Counted from the stretch's first letter, positions 54,081 through 63,763 are shown. The stretch is DNA of 64,000 bases from Agarilytica sp033852165 (GCA_033852165.1 JAWSUZ010000089.1:38795-102794); one strand, 5' to 3'. Translations and numbers: made by a program. Notes: a model not told the origin generated them from the letters alone.

Positions 54081-54890
54081 GTGAATAGAATTTGTAAGTC
54101 TCTGGCAGCGCTAAAAGAAGAAGGTCGTAAAGCCCTCGTTTGTTACATTGTCAGCGGTGACCCTCGTCCTGGCGTGAGCCTGGCAGCCATGCATGCCTTG
54201 GTTGAAGGCGGTGCCGATATTATTGAGTTGGGCGTACCGTTTTCAGACCCAATGGCTGAAGGCCCTGTTATTCAACGCGGCCATGAGCGAGCTTTGGAAT
54301 TTAACACCAGTCTAAGCAGTACCTTTGAATTGGTTCGCCAGTTTAGAGAAAGTAATCAAAATACGCCAGTTGTGCTTATGGGGTATTTTAATCCTATTGA
54401 GCGGATGGGCTACGAAAGTTGCGCCCAGCGTGCTTCAGAAGCGGGTATTGACGGGGTGCTAACGGTGGACCTTCCCGCGGAAGAAGCCGAAGAGCCGCAT
54501 CGTTATTTTAAAGAAAATAATATTAAAAATATTTTCTTGCTGGCACCCACAACAACTGAAGAGCGGATGAAGAATGTTGTTCAATTGGCTGGAGGTTTTG
54601 TCTATTACGTTTCTTTGAAAGGCGTGACGGGCGCGGGCCATCTCGATATTGATTCTGTGGTAGAGCGCTTATCTGTTATTAAAAAGCTAACAGATTTACC
54701 CATCTTGGTTGGTTTTGGAATTAAAGATGCTGCCTCAGCATCTGCCGTGGCGAAAGTGTCAGACGGTGTTGTGGTTGGTAGTGTGTTGGTTAATGCCATG
54801 GGGCAGGATAGCGAGCAGAGCGATAAAGAGATTTGCCAGAGTTTGAAAAAAATCCTCAAACCCATGAGAGAAGCGCTAGACGCACTTTAA
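54081..54890 (+). CDS. trpA: tryptophan synthase alpha chain
   Basis: Cleaves indole-3-glycerol phosphate to indole. Catalytic Glu and Asp are in IIELGVPFSDPMAEGPVIQ (two adjacent motifs), and GVLTVDLPAEEAEE and VGFGIKDAASA are family blocks. It is 269 residues, with a GTG start. It closes the trpFBA run; trpE, D and C are not in the window. Confidence 0.97.
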   Translation: MNRICKSLAALKEEGRKALVCYIVSGDPRPGVSLAAMHALVEGGADIIELGVPFSDPMAEGPVIQRGHERALEFNTSLSSTFELVRQFRESNQNTPVVLMGYFNPIERMGYESCAQRASEAGIDGVLTVDLPAEEAEEPHRYFKENNIKNIFLLAPTTTEERMKNVVQLAGGFVYYVSLKGVTGAGHLDIDSVVERLSVIKKLTDLPILVGFGIKDAASASAVAKVSDGVVVGSVLVNAMGQDSEQSDKEICQSLKKILKPMREALDAL

Positions 54891-55002
54891 GATGCGAGAC
54901 TAATGTGGTAGATAGGGTTCCTTCGGTAAGTGCTAGCTCGTTGGTCTGGATGTGTCGTGCATCAGCGCACCTATAAAAATTAATATAAAGAAGAAAATAC
55001 GT

Positions 55003-55875
55003 ATGAGTTGGTTAGATAGAATTGTTCCTACGGTTGTTCGTTCTGAGATTAAAACCAGTAAAGTTCCTGAAGGCGTTTGGAAAAAATGCAGCAAGTGTGC
55101 TGCGGTTTTGTATCGACCCGAGCTAGAAAAAAACCTTGATGTTTGTCCTAAGTGCGATCACCACATGCGAATTGGCGCGCGTCGTCGCTTGGATATCTTC
55201 CTCGATAAAGATGGTCGAGAAGAACTTGATACTGATCTTATGCCTATCGATCGTTTGAAGTTTAAAGATGTAAAAAAGTATAAAGACCGTCTAACAGCAG
55301 CGCAGAAAAAAACCGGTGAAAAAGAAGCCTTAATTGCAATGAAAGGTACCTTAAAAGGTATGCCCGTTGTTGCCAGCGCTTTTGAATTTGCTTTTCACGG
55401 TGGTTCAATGGGCTATGTTGTTGGTGAAAAATTTACACGAGCAGCGCAACTTGCGATAAAAGAGCGCTGTCCTTACGTGTGTTTTACGGCTACCGGCGGT
55501 GCGCGGATGCAAGAGGCCTTGATCTCCTTGATGCAAATGGCTAAAACCAGCGCAGTCATTGAGCGGATGAAGCAAGAAGGTATTCCGTTTATCTCGTTTA
55601 TGACGGACCCTGTTTATGGCGGCGTTTCTGCCAGCTTGGCCTTACTCGGTGATATTAATACGGCTGAGCCAAATGCTCGGGCCGGATTTGCGGGCCCGAA
55701 CATTATTGAGCAGACCATTCGTCAAAAATTGCCGAAGGGTTTTCAGCGTAGTGAGTTTTTGTTGGAGCATGGAGCTATCGACCTCATTATTCACAGAAAA
55801 GAAATGCGTGATCGTCTGGCTTCTATTTTGGCGAAATTTACACATCAGTCTCAGCCTGTTTTAGAAATTAACTGA
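55003..55875 (+). CDS. accD: acetyl-CoA carboxylase carboxyltransferase subunit beta
   Basis: The beta subunit of the carboxyltransferase making malonyl-CoA. The N-terminal zinc ribbon holds C29, C32, C48 and C51 (KKCSKC, DVCPKC), and the crotonase-fold core shows TATGGARMQEALISLMQMAKT and GGVSASLALLGD. The ATG at 55003 begins the standard MSWLDRIVPTV; the frame opens 17 codons earlier. 290 residues. It follows trpA by about 110 bp, as in many gammaproteobacteria. Confidence 0.97.
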   Translation: MSWLDRIVPTVVRSEIKTSKVPEGVWKKCSKCAAVLYRPELEKNLDVCPKCDHHMRIGARRRLDIFLDKDGREELDTDLMPIDRLKFKDVKKYKDRLTAAQKKTGEKEALIAMKGTLKGMPVVASAFEFAFHGGSMGYVVGEKFTRAAQLAIKERCPYVCFTATGGARMQEALISLMQMAKTSAVIERMKQEGIPFISFMTDPVYGGVSASLALLGDINTAEPNARAGFAGPNIIEQTIRQKLPKGFQRSEFLLEHGAIDLIIHRKEMRDRLASILAKFTHQSQPVLEIN

Positions 55876-55982
55876 TTTTAGTTGCTGGCTAGCTGTAGGT
55901 GCCAGTTAATTTATGAAACCTTCTGGTTGTGATAATCCACTGGAGGGCTTTCGTATAACTTTACTGCTTTTGGATTCGCATC

Positions 55983-57344
55983 TTGGCTGAATCTCGCTTC
56001 TCCTCATTAAACGATTGGCTGTCTTGGATGGAAACTCTCCATCCAAACGAAATCGACCTTGGTCTTTCACGTATTCAAGATGTGGCTGACCGTCTTGGTA
56101 TTCAAAAACCTTCTTTTTCTCGAATTATTACCGTAGCTGGAACGAACGGTAAAGGTTCGTGTGTAGCGACGTTAGAAAAACTCTTTATTGAAAGTGGAGT
56201 GAAGGTAGGTAGCTACACTTCTCCGCACATAATGAATTATAACGAGAGAATTAAGCTTCAAGCCACGCAGGTAAGTGATAGCGAGTTGTGTGAAGCCTTT
56301 TCAAAAATTGATCGTGCGCGCGGTGAAATATCGCTGACCTATTTTGAATTTGGTTGCTTGGCGGCTTTTTTGATATTCCAGGAATCAGAATTAGATTATT
56401 GGTTGCTCGAAATTGGCTTGGGAGGTCGATTGGATGCGGTGAATATCCTGTCGCCAGATATCGCAGTGATTACTTCAATCGACTTAGATCATGAAAGTTG
56501 GCTCGGTCAAACTCGTGATCTTATCGCGCGTGAAAAACTGGGTATTCTACGAGAGGGCATTCCCTGTATTTGTGCGGAAACACGGCTTACGGAGAGTATG
56601 CTTGAGATATTCGAGCGTTTGGGTGTGTCCTTGTTTTTACGCGGCCAAGAATTTGCGTTTGTTCAGTCTGATTCGCTGTGCGAGTTTTCTTTTAACAGCA
56701 GCTCTTCTCTTTCTTCGTGCTTGACTGTGGCTAAGCCGAACTTGCCTTTGCCAAGTGTTGCGGCGGCTCTTCAGGTTTACGCTTTATGTGAAGATCGTCT
56801 GTCCGACAACTTTTTAGATCGGGAGCGAATCTCAAGTATCGTTGAAGGATTGTCCTTAGGAGGGCGTTTTGAGCGGTTGGAAACCGAATTTGCCTCGGTT
56901 ATATTGGACGTTGCTCATAATCCTGCAGCGACGGTGTTGCTGGCGGATAAACTCAAGGAAAGCCGCATAGATGTGGATTACGCCATTGTCGCGATGATGG
57001 CGGATAAAAAAATACATTCAGCACTTCTTCCTCTTTTTGCTTGTGTTAGGGAGTGGATGCCTACAGAGCTTCCGGGCAATACTCGCTCAGAATCAAAAGA
57101 AAACCTAGCGACGACTTTGTCAGGCTTGGGTATCGATGACGAGGCGATAGTTGTATGCCAAAATACAGAAGATGCTATTCAAAGTGTCGAAAAAAGAATA
57201 GCAAAACAGCTGGGTCTCAGCGGAGAAAGTAAAAGTGTCGGGTCCGTTAGTGCGGATTCGACGGGCTCTCGTAAACCCGTCATTCTAATCTTTGGTTCTT
57301 TTGTTACAGTAGCTGCCGCGAAAGCGTATTTGTTGGGTAGGTAA
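55983..57344 (+). CDS. folC: dihydrofolate synthase/folylpolyglutamate synthase
   Basis: Adds glutamate to dihydropteroate and folates. The P-loop AGTNGKGSC is at about 52-60, followed by GSYTSPHIMNYNERI and GLGGRLDAVN; the C-terminal ligase domain begins near FERLETEFASVILDVAHNP. The length is 453. It starts at a TTG with a weak ribosome binding site; no ATG in the first 15 codons gives a better family N-terminus. The order accD-folC-SPOR is conserved. Confidence 0.93.
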   Translation: MAESRFSSLNDWLSWMETLHPNEIDLGLSRIQDVADRLGIQKPSFSRIITVAGTNGKGSCVATLEKLFIESGVKVGSYTSPHIMNYNERIKLQATQVSDSELCEAFSKIDRARGEISLTYFEFGCLAAFLIFQESELDYWLLEIGLGGRLDAVNILSPDIAVITSIDLDHESWLGQTRDLIAREKLGILREGIPCICAETRLTESMLEIFERLGVSLFLRGQEFAFVQSDSLCEFSFNSSSSLSSCLTVAKPNLPLPSVAAALQVYALCEDRLSDNFLDRERISSIVEGLSLGGRFERLETEFASVILDVAHNPAATVLLADKLKESRIDVDYAIVAMMADKKIHSALLPLFACVREWMPTELPGNTRSESKENLATTLSGLGIDDEAIVVCQNTEDAIQSVEKRIAKQLGLSGESKSVGSVSADSTGSRKPVILIFGSFVTVAAAKAYLLGR

Positions 57345-57471
57345 CGTGGAGCGTATTAGCGGGATATTATTAATCAATACACTTGGCTTCGATACAATAT
57401 GCAGGCAAGAATACTCTTTGGGCAAGACACTCTGTACCCAAAGCACTTACTGTGCTCGAGGGGCAGACTCT

Positions 57472-57550
57472 AAATACGTCCATGTACGCTCAGCACATTT
57501 TTGATCGCATGCTCCTACGCGATCTAATACACCTCATCCATGGGGTAAAT
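57472..57550. repeat. intergenic element related to the one at 10616-10698
   Basis: Shares layout and sequence with the core of the 10.6-kb inverted repeat: AAATACGTCC, then the stem GATCGC (57503)/GCGATC (57519) around the loop ATGCTCCTAC, then CATCCATGGGGTAAAT. The matching parts at 10.6 kb are AAGTATGTCC, GACAGT/ACTGTC around TTGCTCCTGC and CATCCATGTGGTAAAT. It fills most of the folC-SPOR gap; an 87-codon frame across it is not credible. Confidence 0.55.
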
Positions 57551-57664
57551 ACGGCAGGCGGTCTTACGCAACGAGTATCCTTTCCTTCTGCGCTGGTAGT
57601 AATGCCGCAAGTGGAAATTCACAAATACGGCAGCATAATTAAATAGCATAATAGAGAGAGAATA

Positions 57665-58186
57665 ATGGACGACGGTTTAAAACAACGACTGATTGGTGCT
57701 TTTGTACTGTTGGCCTTAGGTGTCATTTTTATTCCAGTACTGTTTGATCGTGAGCGAATCGAGCCAGTCGATAAGCGTACACAGATTCCACTTGCCCCTT
57801 TAGTTGAATCGATTGTCATCGAAAGCGCTGTGCCTCCTGAGATCGAGCATGCTGCCGAGCCAGCGACAGAAATGTTTGTTCCGGATGAAAATGAAGTTGA
57901 AACGACGAAGCTTGAAGTTGAGCCGACATTCGATAGTAACGGCGTGCCGAATAGTTGGGTGATTCAAGTTGCTAGTTTTCGTTTTGAAAAACATGCTAAA
58001 GAGTTGCGTGATATTTTGATAAAAGACGAATATGCCGCCTACACTAGGAATGTGTCAACTGATCGTGGGAAAATGACCCGATTGTATGTTGGGCCGAAAT
58101 TTGATAAAAATATTCTCATTAGCCAAAAGAAAGAAATCGAAAAAGAACACAAACTTTCAGTGATTATTTTGAAGTTTGAACCTTAA
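57665..58186 (+). CDS. SPOR-domain protein (DedD-like)
   Basis: A 173-residue bitopic membrane protein: one N-terminal transmembrane helix (about 9-27, LIGAFVLLALGVIFIPVLF), a Pro/Glu-rich linker and a C-terminal SPOR domain (about 98-172, SWVIQVASFRFEKHAKELRD). SPOR domains bind denuded peptidoglycan at the septum, so it probably acts in cell division like DedD. The accD-folC-SPOR-cvpA-purF context is conserved; here an opposite-strand gene intervenes before cvpA. Confidence 0.85.
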   Translation: MDDGLKQRLIGAFVLLALGVIFIPVLFDRERIEPVDKRTQIPLAPLVESIVIESAVPPEIEHAAEPATEMFVPDENEVETTKLEVEPTFDSNGVPNSWVIQVASFRFEKHAKELRDILIKDEYAAYTRNVSTDRGKMTRLYVGPKFDKNILISQKKEIEKEHKLSVIILKFEP

Positions 58187-58252
58187 TCGTTTTCTTAGGC
58201 TCCATGCCAAGCATTAAGGAACGGCAGGGCGAAGGAGAAAGTCGTGAGCGTT

Positions 58253-59902
58253 CTATCCTCTGTTTAGCTTGGAATAACGTTTAAATAAATAATCATAACG
58301 TTCTCTGTAGGGTGAGTTTGTTCTCAGCTCGCCGATACGCTGGAAACTGCTGTTTATCAATGCCAGTTCTTTTTCCTTTAGCGTAACGTCCTTGCTTTTG
58401 GTGAGTAGGGTTTGAACGAGGTTTAAATTTAAACCAATATGATTGGGAAGCTCTTTGAGCACCTTTTGGAAAGAGCGGATAGCATAGTCAAACTCATTCT
58501 TTTTATGAAAGCCAATTCCCTGCTTGTTGAGTTTTGCTGCAAAGGCAACCCCTTCTTTAGTTACCGGCTCTCGTAATAGCTTGTCGATCTGGATCGCGAG
58601 CTCACTGTTATTGTTGAGCTTGGCGACTTCCTGAAGTAGCCGCTCGCCTTCATCGTAATTACCGCGCTCCATAAAGGCTTTTGAGCAATCAATACAAAGC
58701 TGGGTAGATGTGTGTTCAACCACGGCAAAATTTAAATTTTCGTAGACCTCGAGCGATTTTTGGTTGGCTAGTTCCGCTTTTTCTTCGTCGCCAATCGATT
58801 TGTAAATGTCGGAATTAACAAGCTGTATACGTAACTGTACTAAAGGTTGTTTACCGTATTTTTTATTGGCATATTGAAGAGCTTCTATTGCTTCATTGTA
58901 ATACTCTTGGGTCTCGCTTGTTTCCGCTTCCTGCATTTGGGCAAGAGTCGTTGCCAGATTAGTGAAGTCTTCAGCGCTTTCCTGACAGGAATTTTTACTG
59001 TACTTAATTGCGGCACGAAAAGCGTGGGCGGCAGCATTTCTATCGCCAGACTCCATGCATACTTGTCCCATTTCCCGTTGACGACTTGCCGACATGGGTG
59101 AAATGGTTAGCGCTGTGATTAATGCTTGTTGAGCCTTATCATAATTATTTTTAGCTAGGTAAATCTTGGATAAGTAATCGTGAGCTTCTACGCAGTATTC
59201 ATTTTTATTTATTATGCCGAGTAGTGTTTTCTCTGCTTCATCGAGTTTTTTCAGTCCAAGGTAAGCTTTGGCGATCCCGATTTCAGCCCATACAGGGCGC
59301 TTGTTCAACGGTATAGCTTGGTACAGCAGTAGCGCGTCATCAAACATTTTTTGTTGACACTGTAACTCGCCCAATATTTTTTTTGTGTCGCTTTGAAATT
59401 CTCCGACGCCTTCATTGAGTAAGTCCTGGCACGCAGCAATCGCAGAGCGAGGGCGTCTCTGATCGAGGGTTTTATTGACCGTGGCTAAGGCTTCATTGCG
59501 CATAACTGCAGTATCGAGGCGAGGTCTCAGGGTGTCTCGATCAATCGGTTTGCTTATGTAGTCATCAGGCTGGTATTCAATTGTATGAATAACGTGCTGC
59601 ATTCCGGCTTCTGACGAAATCATAACGAAAATGGCTGTATTTTTTAGCAAGCCTTGAAAGCGCAATTCTTCCAGTAGCTGTTGACCGTTTTTGCCCTTCC
59701 CTAAATCGTATTCGGCCAAAACGATATCGTAGGTGTGGCGCTGGCATAATTCGATGGCTTCTTGAGCATGGCCAGCAGTATCGATATCTTTGCTACCAAA
59801 ATCGACTAAAAGACGTTTTAGGCCAGTGCGAATATCGGGATTGCCGTCGATCACGAGGCAGCGCTTCTGGCTGTAGGCTTTGATAATGTCGATTTGTTTC
59901 AT
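58253..59902 (-). CDS. receiver-like domain plus TPR protein
   Basis: A 549-residue cytoplasmic protein with an N-terminal response-regulator receiver fold (about 12-130) and about ten TPR helices thereafter (for example RPVWAEIGIAKAYLGLKKLDEA and GIGFHKKNEFDYAIRSFQKVL). The usual phospho-acceptor Asp is replaced: VLAEYDLGKGKNGQQLLEELR has Glu64 where related proteins have VLCDYNLG, and the second acidic residue of the metal pocket is Gly20 (VIDGNPDIR). The Lys of DDYISKPID is kept. Output is probably protein binding through the TPRs. It is inserted on the opposite strand between the SPOR gene and cvpA. Confidence 0.82.
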   Translation of the reverse strand: MKQIDIIKAYSQKRCLVIDGNPDIRTGLKRLLVDFGSKDIDTAGHAQEAIELCQRHTYDIVLAEYDLGKGKNGQQLLEELRFQGLLKNTAIFVMISSEAGMQHVIHTIEYQPDDYISKPIDRDTLRPRLDTAVMRNEALATVNKTLDQRRPRSAIAACQDLLNEGVGEFQSDTKKILGELQCQQKMFDDALLLYQAIPLNKRPVWAEIGIAKAYLGLKKLDEAEKTLLGIINKNEYCVEAHDYLSKIYLAKNNYDKAQQALITALTISPMSASRQREMGQVCMESGDRNAAAHAFRAAIKYSKNSCQESAEDFTNLATTLAQMQEAETSETQEYYNEAIEALQYANKKYGKQPLVQLRIQLVNSDIYKSIGDEEKAELANQKSLEVYENLNFAVVEHTSTQLCIDCSKAFMERGNYDEGERLLQEVAKLNNNSELAIQIDKLLREPVTKEGVAFAAKLNKQGIGFHKKNEFDYAIRSFQKVLKELPNHIGLNLNLVQTLLTKSKDVTLKEKELALINSSFQRIGELRTNSPYRERYDYLFKRYSKLNRG

Positions 59903-60142
59903 AAAAACAATAATAAAAATAAGCAGTTAGATAACTTTCAGTGTAGTCGAAAGTGATTGAATCGCTTGAAAGTGAAGACTCCGCTTCGATGAAAAATTGA
60001 TCGCTATACCGTCTTGGCGTCGCACCAGTGAAGGCTCGCTGAAGCACAAAAACAGATGAGGTCAGAAAGTTCTGTTTCGACCGTGGAGCCTCTGCTAAAA
60101 TTGCTATCAAACGCCAGCAAATCAAAAGCAGTCAAAACTCTC

Positions 60143-60640
60143 ATGAATTGGGCAGATTGGGCAATAGTTGCCATCCTAGCGGTCTCTAGTCTTATCAGTC
60201 TCAAACGTGGCTTTGTTAAAGAGGCGCTTTCGATGGCGAATTGGGTTCTGGCTTTTGTCATAGCGATGACCTTTCGTGATGCTTTATCCGTTCTTCTCGA
60301 ATCTCAAATAGCCACCCCATCTTTACGAGATATGGTGGCCTTCGGCTTGCTATTTGCCGCTACCCTTATTATTGGTGCGATGGTGAACTACCTCATCGGC
60401 GAAGTTGTTCGTATGACCGGACTGTCCGGCACAGATCGCCTGTTTGGCATGATGTTCGGTTTTATAAGAGGTTTTATTATCGTGATGGCCGCCTTATTGT
60501 TGCTGCCATCGCTTGTATCCATCGATCAAGATAGCTGGTGGAAGGAATCCCTCGTTATTCCACACCTTCTCGAATTTGAGGACTGGTGCCGCTTGATTGC
60601 CAAAGAATTTATTAGTTTTGCAACTGAGCTATTTTCGTAG
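60143..60640 (+). CDS. cvpA: CvpA family membrane protein
   Basis: A 165-residue inner-membrane protein with four predicted transmembrane helices. It begins MNWADWAIVAILAVSSLISLKRGFVKEALS, the CvpA N-terminus; the FGMMFGFIRGFIIVMAALLLL block is also typical. The ATG at 60143 gives the family start; the frame opens 29 codons earlier without support. CvpA is linked to colicin V production, biofilm and envelope stress. The cvpA-purF-metZ order is conserved. Confidence 0.9.
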   Translation: MNWADWAIVAILAVSSLISLKRGFVKEALSMANWVLAFVIAMTFRDALSVLLESQIATPSLRDMVAFGLLFAATLIIGAMVNYLIGEVVRMTGLSGTDRLFGMMFGFIRGFIIVMAALLLLPSLVSIDQDSWWKESLVIPHLLEFEDWCRLIAKEFISFATELFS

Positions 60641-60793
60641 CTCATTGATTAATGCAGCACTCTAGGCTGGAACAATAGTAGAAGTTTAAGGCATGAAGTT
60701 ATGCCGCTGAATGGTTTCGGTTTAACTCTATTCGTCGTTCTAGTCATTTATTTCGTTATTTAACAGTACAAAATATATCAAAGGTTAGTTTTT

Positions 60794-62317
60794 ATGTGCG
60801 GTATTGTGGGAATTGTTGGAAAAGGTCATGTCAATACAGCGCTATATGATGCGCTGACGATGCTACAGCATCGGGGACAAGACGCGGCTGGTATTATGAC
60901 CTGCCATAACGGCAAATTGGCCCAGCAAAAAGCCGTGGGCTTGGTTCGAGATGTATTTCGTACCCATCACATGTATCGATTATTGGGCAATATCGGAATA
61001 GGGCATGTGCGCTATCCTACGGCGGGTAACTCAGGTCCTGCACTCGCTCAACCGTTTTACGTGAATTCACCTTATGGCATTGCCTTGGCTCACAACGGTA
61101 ATTTGACGAACACTAAAAAGCTCACCAAAGACCTGTTTAAAGCTGATTTACGTCACCTGAATACCGATTCGGACTCCGAAGTGTTGCTCAACGTGTTTGC
61201 ACATGAGTTGCAGTCGCAGGGTAAGCAAACGCCTGGACCTGAAGATATCTTCAAAGCGATCGAAGGTGTGCACAAGCGTGTTATTGGCGGTTATGCCGTG
61301 GTCGCAATGGTGGTGAATTACGGGATTGTTGCCTTTAGGGATCCAAACGGTTTACGGCCTCTTGTTTATGGTGTGCGCGAGACCGAAAACGGCAAAGAGT
61401 ACATGATTGCTTCTGAAAGCGTTGCGCTCGATGTTTCTGGGTTCAAATTAATTCGAGATGTAGCGCCGGGTGAGGGGGTGTACATTACGACGGAGGGTGA
61501 AATACACACCCAACAATGTGCAGAAAACGCACGTTTAAGCCCGTGTATATTCGAGCATGTCTATTTCGCACGTCCTGATTCCATAATGGATGGCGTATCA
61601 GTCTATAAAGCGCGCCTACGTCAGGGTGAAAAGTTGGCCGAAAAGATTTTGCGCGAGCGTCCTGAGCACGATATTGATGTGGTAATCCCCATTCCTGATA
61701 GTAGCCGGGTGGCAGGGCAAACTCTGGCTCAAAGCTTGGGCGTCAAATTCCGTGAAGGGTTGGTTAAAAATCGTTACATTGGCCGCACCTTCATCATGCC
61801 GGGCCAGCAAGAGCGCCGTAAATCGGTCCGTCAAAAACTCAATGTCATCGATCTCGAGTTTAGAGGCAAAAACGTCTTGCTGGTCGATGACTCGATTGTA
61901 CGTGGCACGACGTGTAAACAGATTGTGCAAATGGCCAGAGAAGCTGGAGCGGCTAAAGTTTATTTTGCTTCCGCGTCTCCAGTCGTTCAGTACCAAAATG
62001 TGTACGGTATTGATATGCCTTCGCGAAAAGAGCTTGTTGGTTATGGCCGAACAGAAAAAGAAATTGAAGAAGAGATTGGCGTAGATTGGTTAATATACCA
62101 AGACCTAAGCGATCTAATCGCTGCGTCAAGTGGTGGAAACAGCAGTATCCCGCAGTTTGACTGTTCTGTATTTGACGGCAAGTATGTTACGGGTGATGTT
62201 GACGATGAGTACTTGCGTAGTTTGGAAGCGGAACGTTCCGACGCCGTAAAGGCCACGCGTGAAAAAGATTTGGCGGAAAGTTCAAATGCCATCGTAGGAA
62301 TACACAACGAGGAATAG
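60794..62317 (+). CDS. purF: amidophosphoribosyltransferase
   Basis: First committed step of purine synthesis, making 5-phosphoribosylamine. The glutamine-amidotransferase domain starts MCGIVGIV (Cys2 nucleophile after Met removal) with GIGHVRYPTAGNSG; the PRTase domain shows VLLVDDSIVRGTTCKQIVQMARE, with IDMPSRKELVG after it. The length of 507 matches E. coli PurF (505). It is downstream of cvpA by 153 bp. Confidence 0.97.
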   Translation: MCGIVGIVGKGHVNTALYDALTMLQHRGQDAAGIMTCHNGKLAQQKAVGLVRDVFRTHHMYRLLGNIGIGHVRYPTAGNSGPALAQPFYVNSPYGIALAHNGNLTNTKKLTKDLFKADLRHLNTDSDSEVLLNVFAHELQSQGKQTPGPEDIFKAIEGVHKRVIGGYAVVAMVVNYGIVAFRDPNGLRPLVYGVRETENGKEYMIASESVALDVSGFKLIRDVAPGEGVYITTEGEIHTQQCAENARLSPCIFEHVYFARPDSIMDGVSVYKARLRQGEKLAEKILRERPEHDIDVVIPIPDSSRVAGQTLAQSLGVKFREGLVKNRYIGRTFIMPGQQERRKSVRQKLNVIDLEFRGKNVLLVDDSIVRGTTCKQIVQMAREAGAAKVYFASASPVVQYQNVYGIDMPSRKELVGYGRTEKEIEEEIGVDWLIYQDLSDLIAASSGGNSSIPQFDCSVFDGKYVTGDVDDEYLRSLEAERSDAVKATREKDLAESSNAIVGIHNEE

Positions 62318-62560
62318 CTCTTGGCTATTCTTTGATTTTTACACACCTACCGTCAAACGGTTAGCCAGCTTTTTCATAAAGCTGGCATTTTATTTCCTTC
62401 TATCATTCGCAATTTTAATCAGACTTTGGCATGCTTGCTTGAATAAAAAGCGAGCGCGTATTCGCTTTACCAAATTAGCCTTATCAAGATAGTTGTTTGT
62501 CTTACTGGGGTACCTGTTTCTAATACATTTAAATGCACCTTTAAACGAATAAAAAGCCTT

Positions 62561-63763
62561 ATGGATAATGAACTCGATTCTATTGACCCCTTAGCCGGCG
62601 CGCACCTCGATACGCTCGCCGTTCGTGCAGGCCAAGTACGTGGAACGGAAGGCGAACACAGTGAACCGATCTACACGACTTCTAGCTATGTATTTAAATC
62701 GGCTGCAGAAGCAGCAGCACGTTTTTCCGGCGAAGAACCCGGCAACGTGTACTCACGCTATACCAATCCCACCGTTCGCACATTCCAAGATCGCATAGCG
62801 GCGCTAGAAGGTGGCGAAGCCGCCGTGGCCACAGCCTCAGGAATGGCGGCAATATTAAGTACATGCATGGCACTATTATCAGCCGGTGATCATGTTGTTT
62901 GTTCGCGAAGTGTGTTCGGGACTACAACGGTGCTCTTCAGTAAATACCTCGAAAAATTTGGTGTGCAGGTTGATCTTGTGCCTTTGGTGGACCTTTCCGC
63001 CTGGGAAGCCGCGATCAAAACCAATACCAAATTAATGTTTTTAGAAACGCCTTCAAACCCCATCTGTGAAGTGGCTGATATTCGTCGTTTGTCAGAACTG
63101 GCTAAAGCCAATAATTGTTTGTTGGCTGTAGATAACTGTTTCTGTACGCCCGCCTTACAAAAACCTTTAGCCTTGGGAGCCGACATTATTATTCATTCGG
63201 CGACTAAATATTTAGATGGGCAAGGGCGCTGTATGGGAGGTGCGGTTGTTGGCAGTGAAGAAGTGATGACAGAAGTGCTTGGGTTTTTACGCACTTGCGG
63301 CCCGACAATGAGCCCATTTAACGCCTGGGTATTTTTAAAAGGTTTAGAGACTTTACGCCTGCGCATGGAGGCTCATTCTAAAAATGCACTGAGCCTAGCG
63401 CAGTGGTTAAACGATCATAAAAGCGTGGAACACGTTTACTATTCTGGACTGGAATCGCATCCAGGGCACGAGCTTGCTAAAACCCAGCAAAGCGCTTTTG
63501 GTGGTGTACTTTCGTTCCGTGTAAAGGGCGATCGCAATAACGCGTGGAAAGTTATAGATGGCACACGAATACTATCCCTAACGGCTAATTTAGGTGATGT
63601 GAAAACCACAATCATACATCCGGCGACAACAACACATGGTCGGCTATCGGCTGAAGACAAAACCGCAGCTAAAATTACTGACAATCTTATTCGCGTGGCC
63701 GTTGGTATAGAAGACCTGCAAGATATTCAAAAAGATCTCGATCGAGGATTGTCGGCCCTGTAA
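62561..63763 (+). CDS. metZ: O-succinylhomoserine sulfhydrylase
   Basis: PLP enzyme making homocysteine from O-succinylhomoserine and sulfide. The PLP lysine is in HSATKYLDGQGR; YSRYTNPTVRTFQDRIAALEGGEAAVATASGMAAI and the C-terminal SLTANLGDVKTTIIHPATTTHGRLS are diagnostic for the Cys/Met-metabolism family and its MetZ branch. 400 residues. Its stop overlaps the next ATG by one base. Location after purF matches Pseudomonas, supporting MetZ over MetB. Confidence 0.94.
   Translation: MDNELDSIDPLAGAHLDTLAVRAGQVRGTEGEHSEPIYTTSSYVFKSAAEAAARFSGEEPGNVYSRYTNPTVRTFQDRIAALEGGEAAVATASGMAAILSTCMALLSAGDHVVCSRSVFGTTTVLFSKYLEKFGVQVDLVPLVDLSAWEAAIKTNTKLMFLETPSNPICEVADIRRLSELAKANNCLLAVDNCFCTPALQKPLALGADIIIHSATKYLDGQGRCMGGAVVGSEEVMTEVLGFLRTCGPTMSPFNAWVFLKGLETLRLRMEAHSKNALSLAQWLNDHKSVEHVYYSGLESHPGHELAKTQQSAFGGVLSFRVKGDRNNAWKVIDGTRILSLTANLGDVKTTIIHPATTTHGRLSAEDKTAAKITDNLIRVAVGIEDLQDIQKDLDRGLSAL

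Noticed and set aside
57383..57646. 87-codon frame between folC and the SPOR gene
   Set aside because: Lies across the dispersed hairpin element; its translation has no family character.
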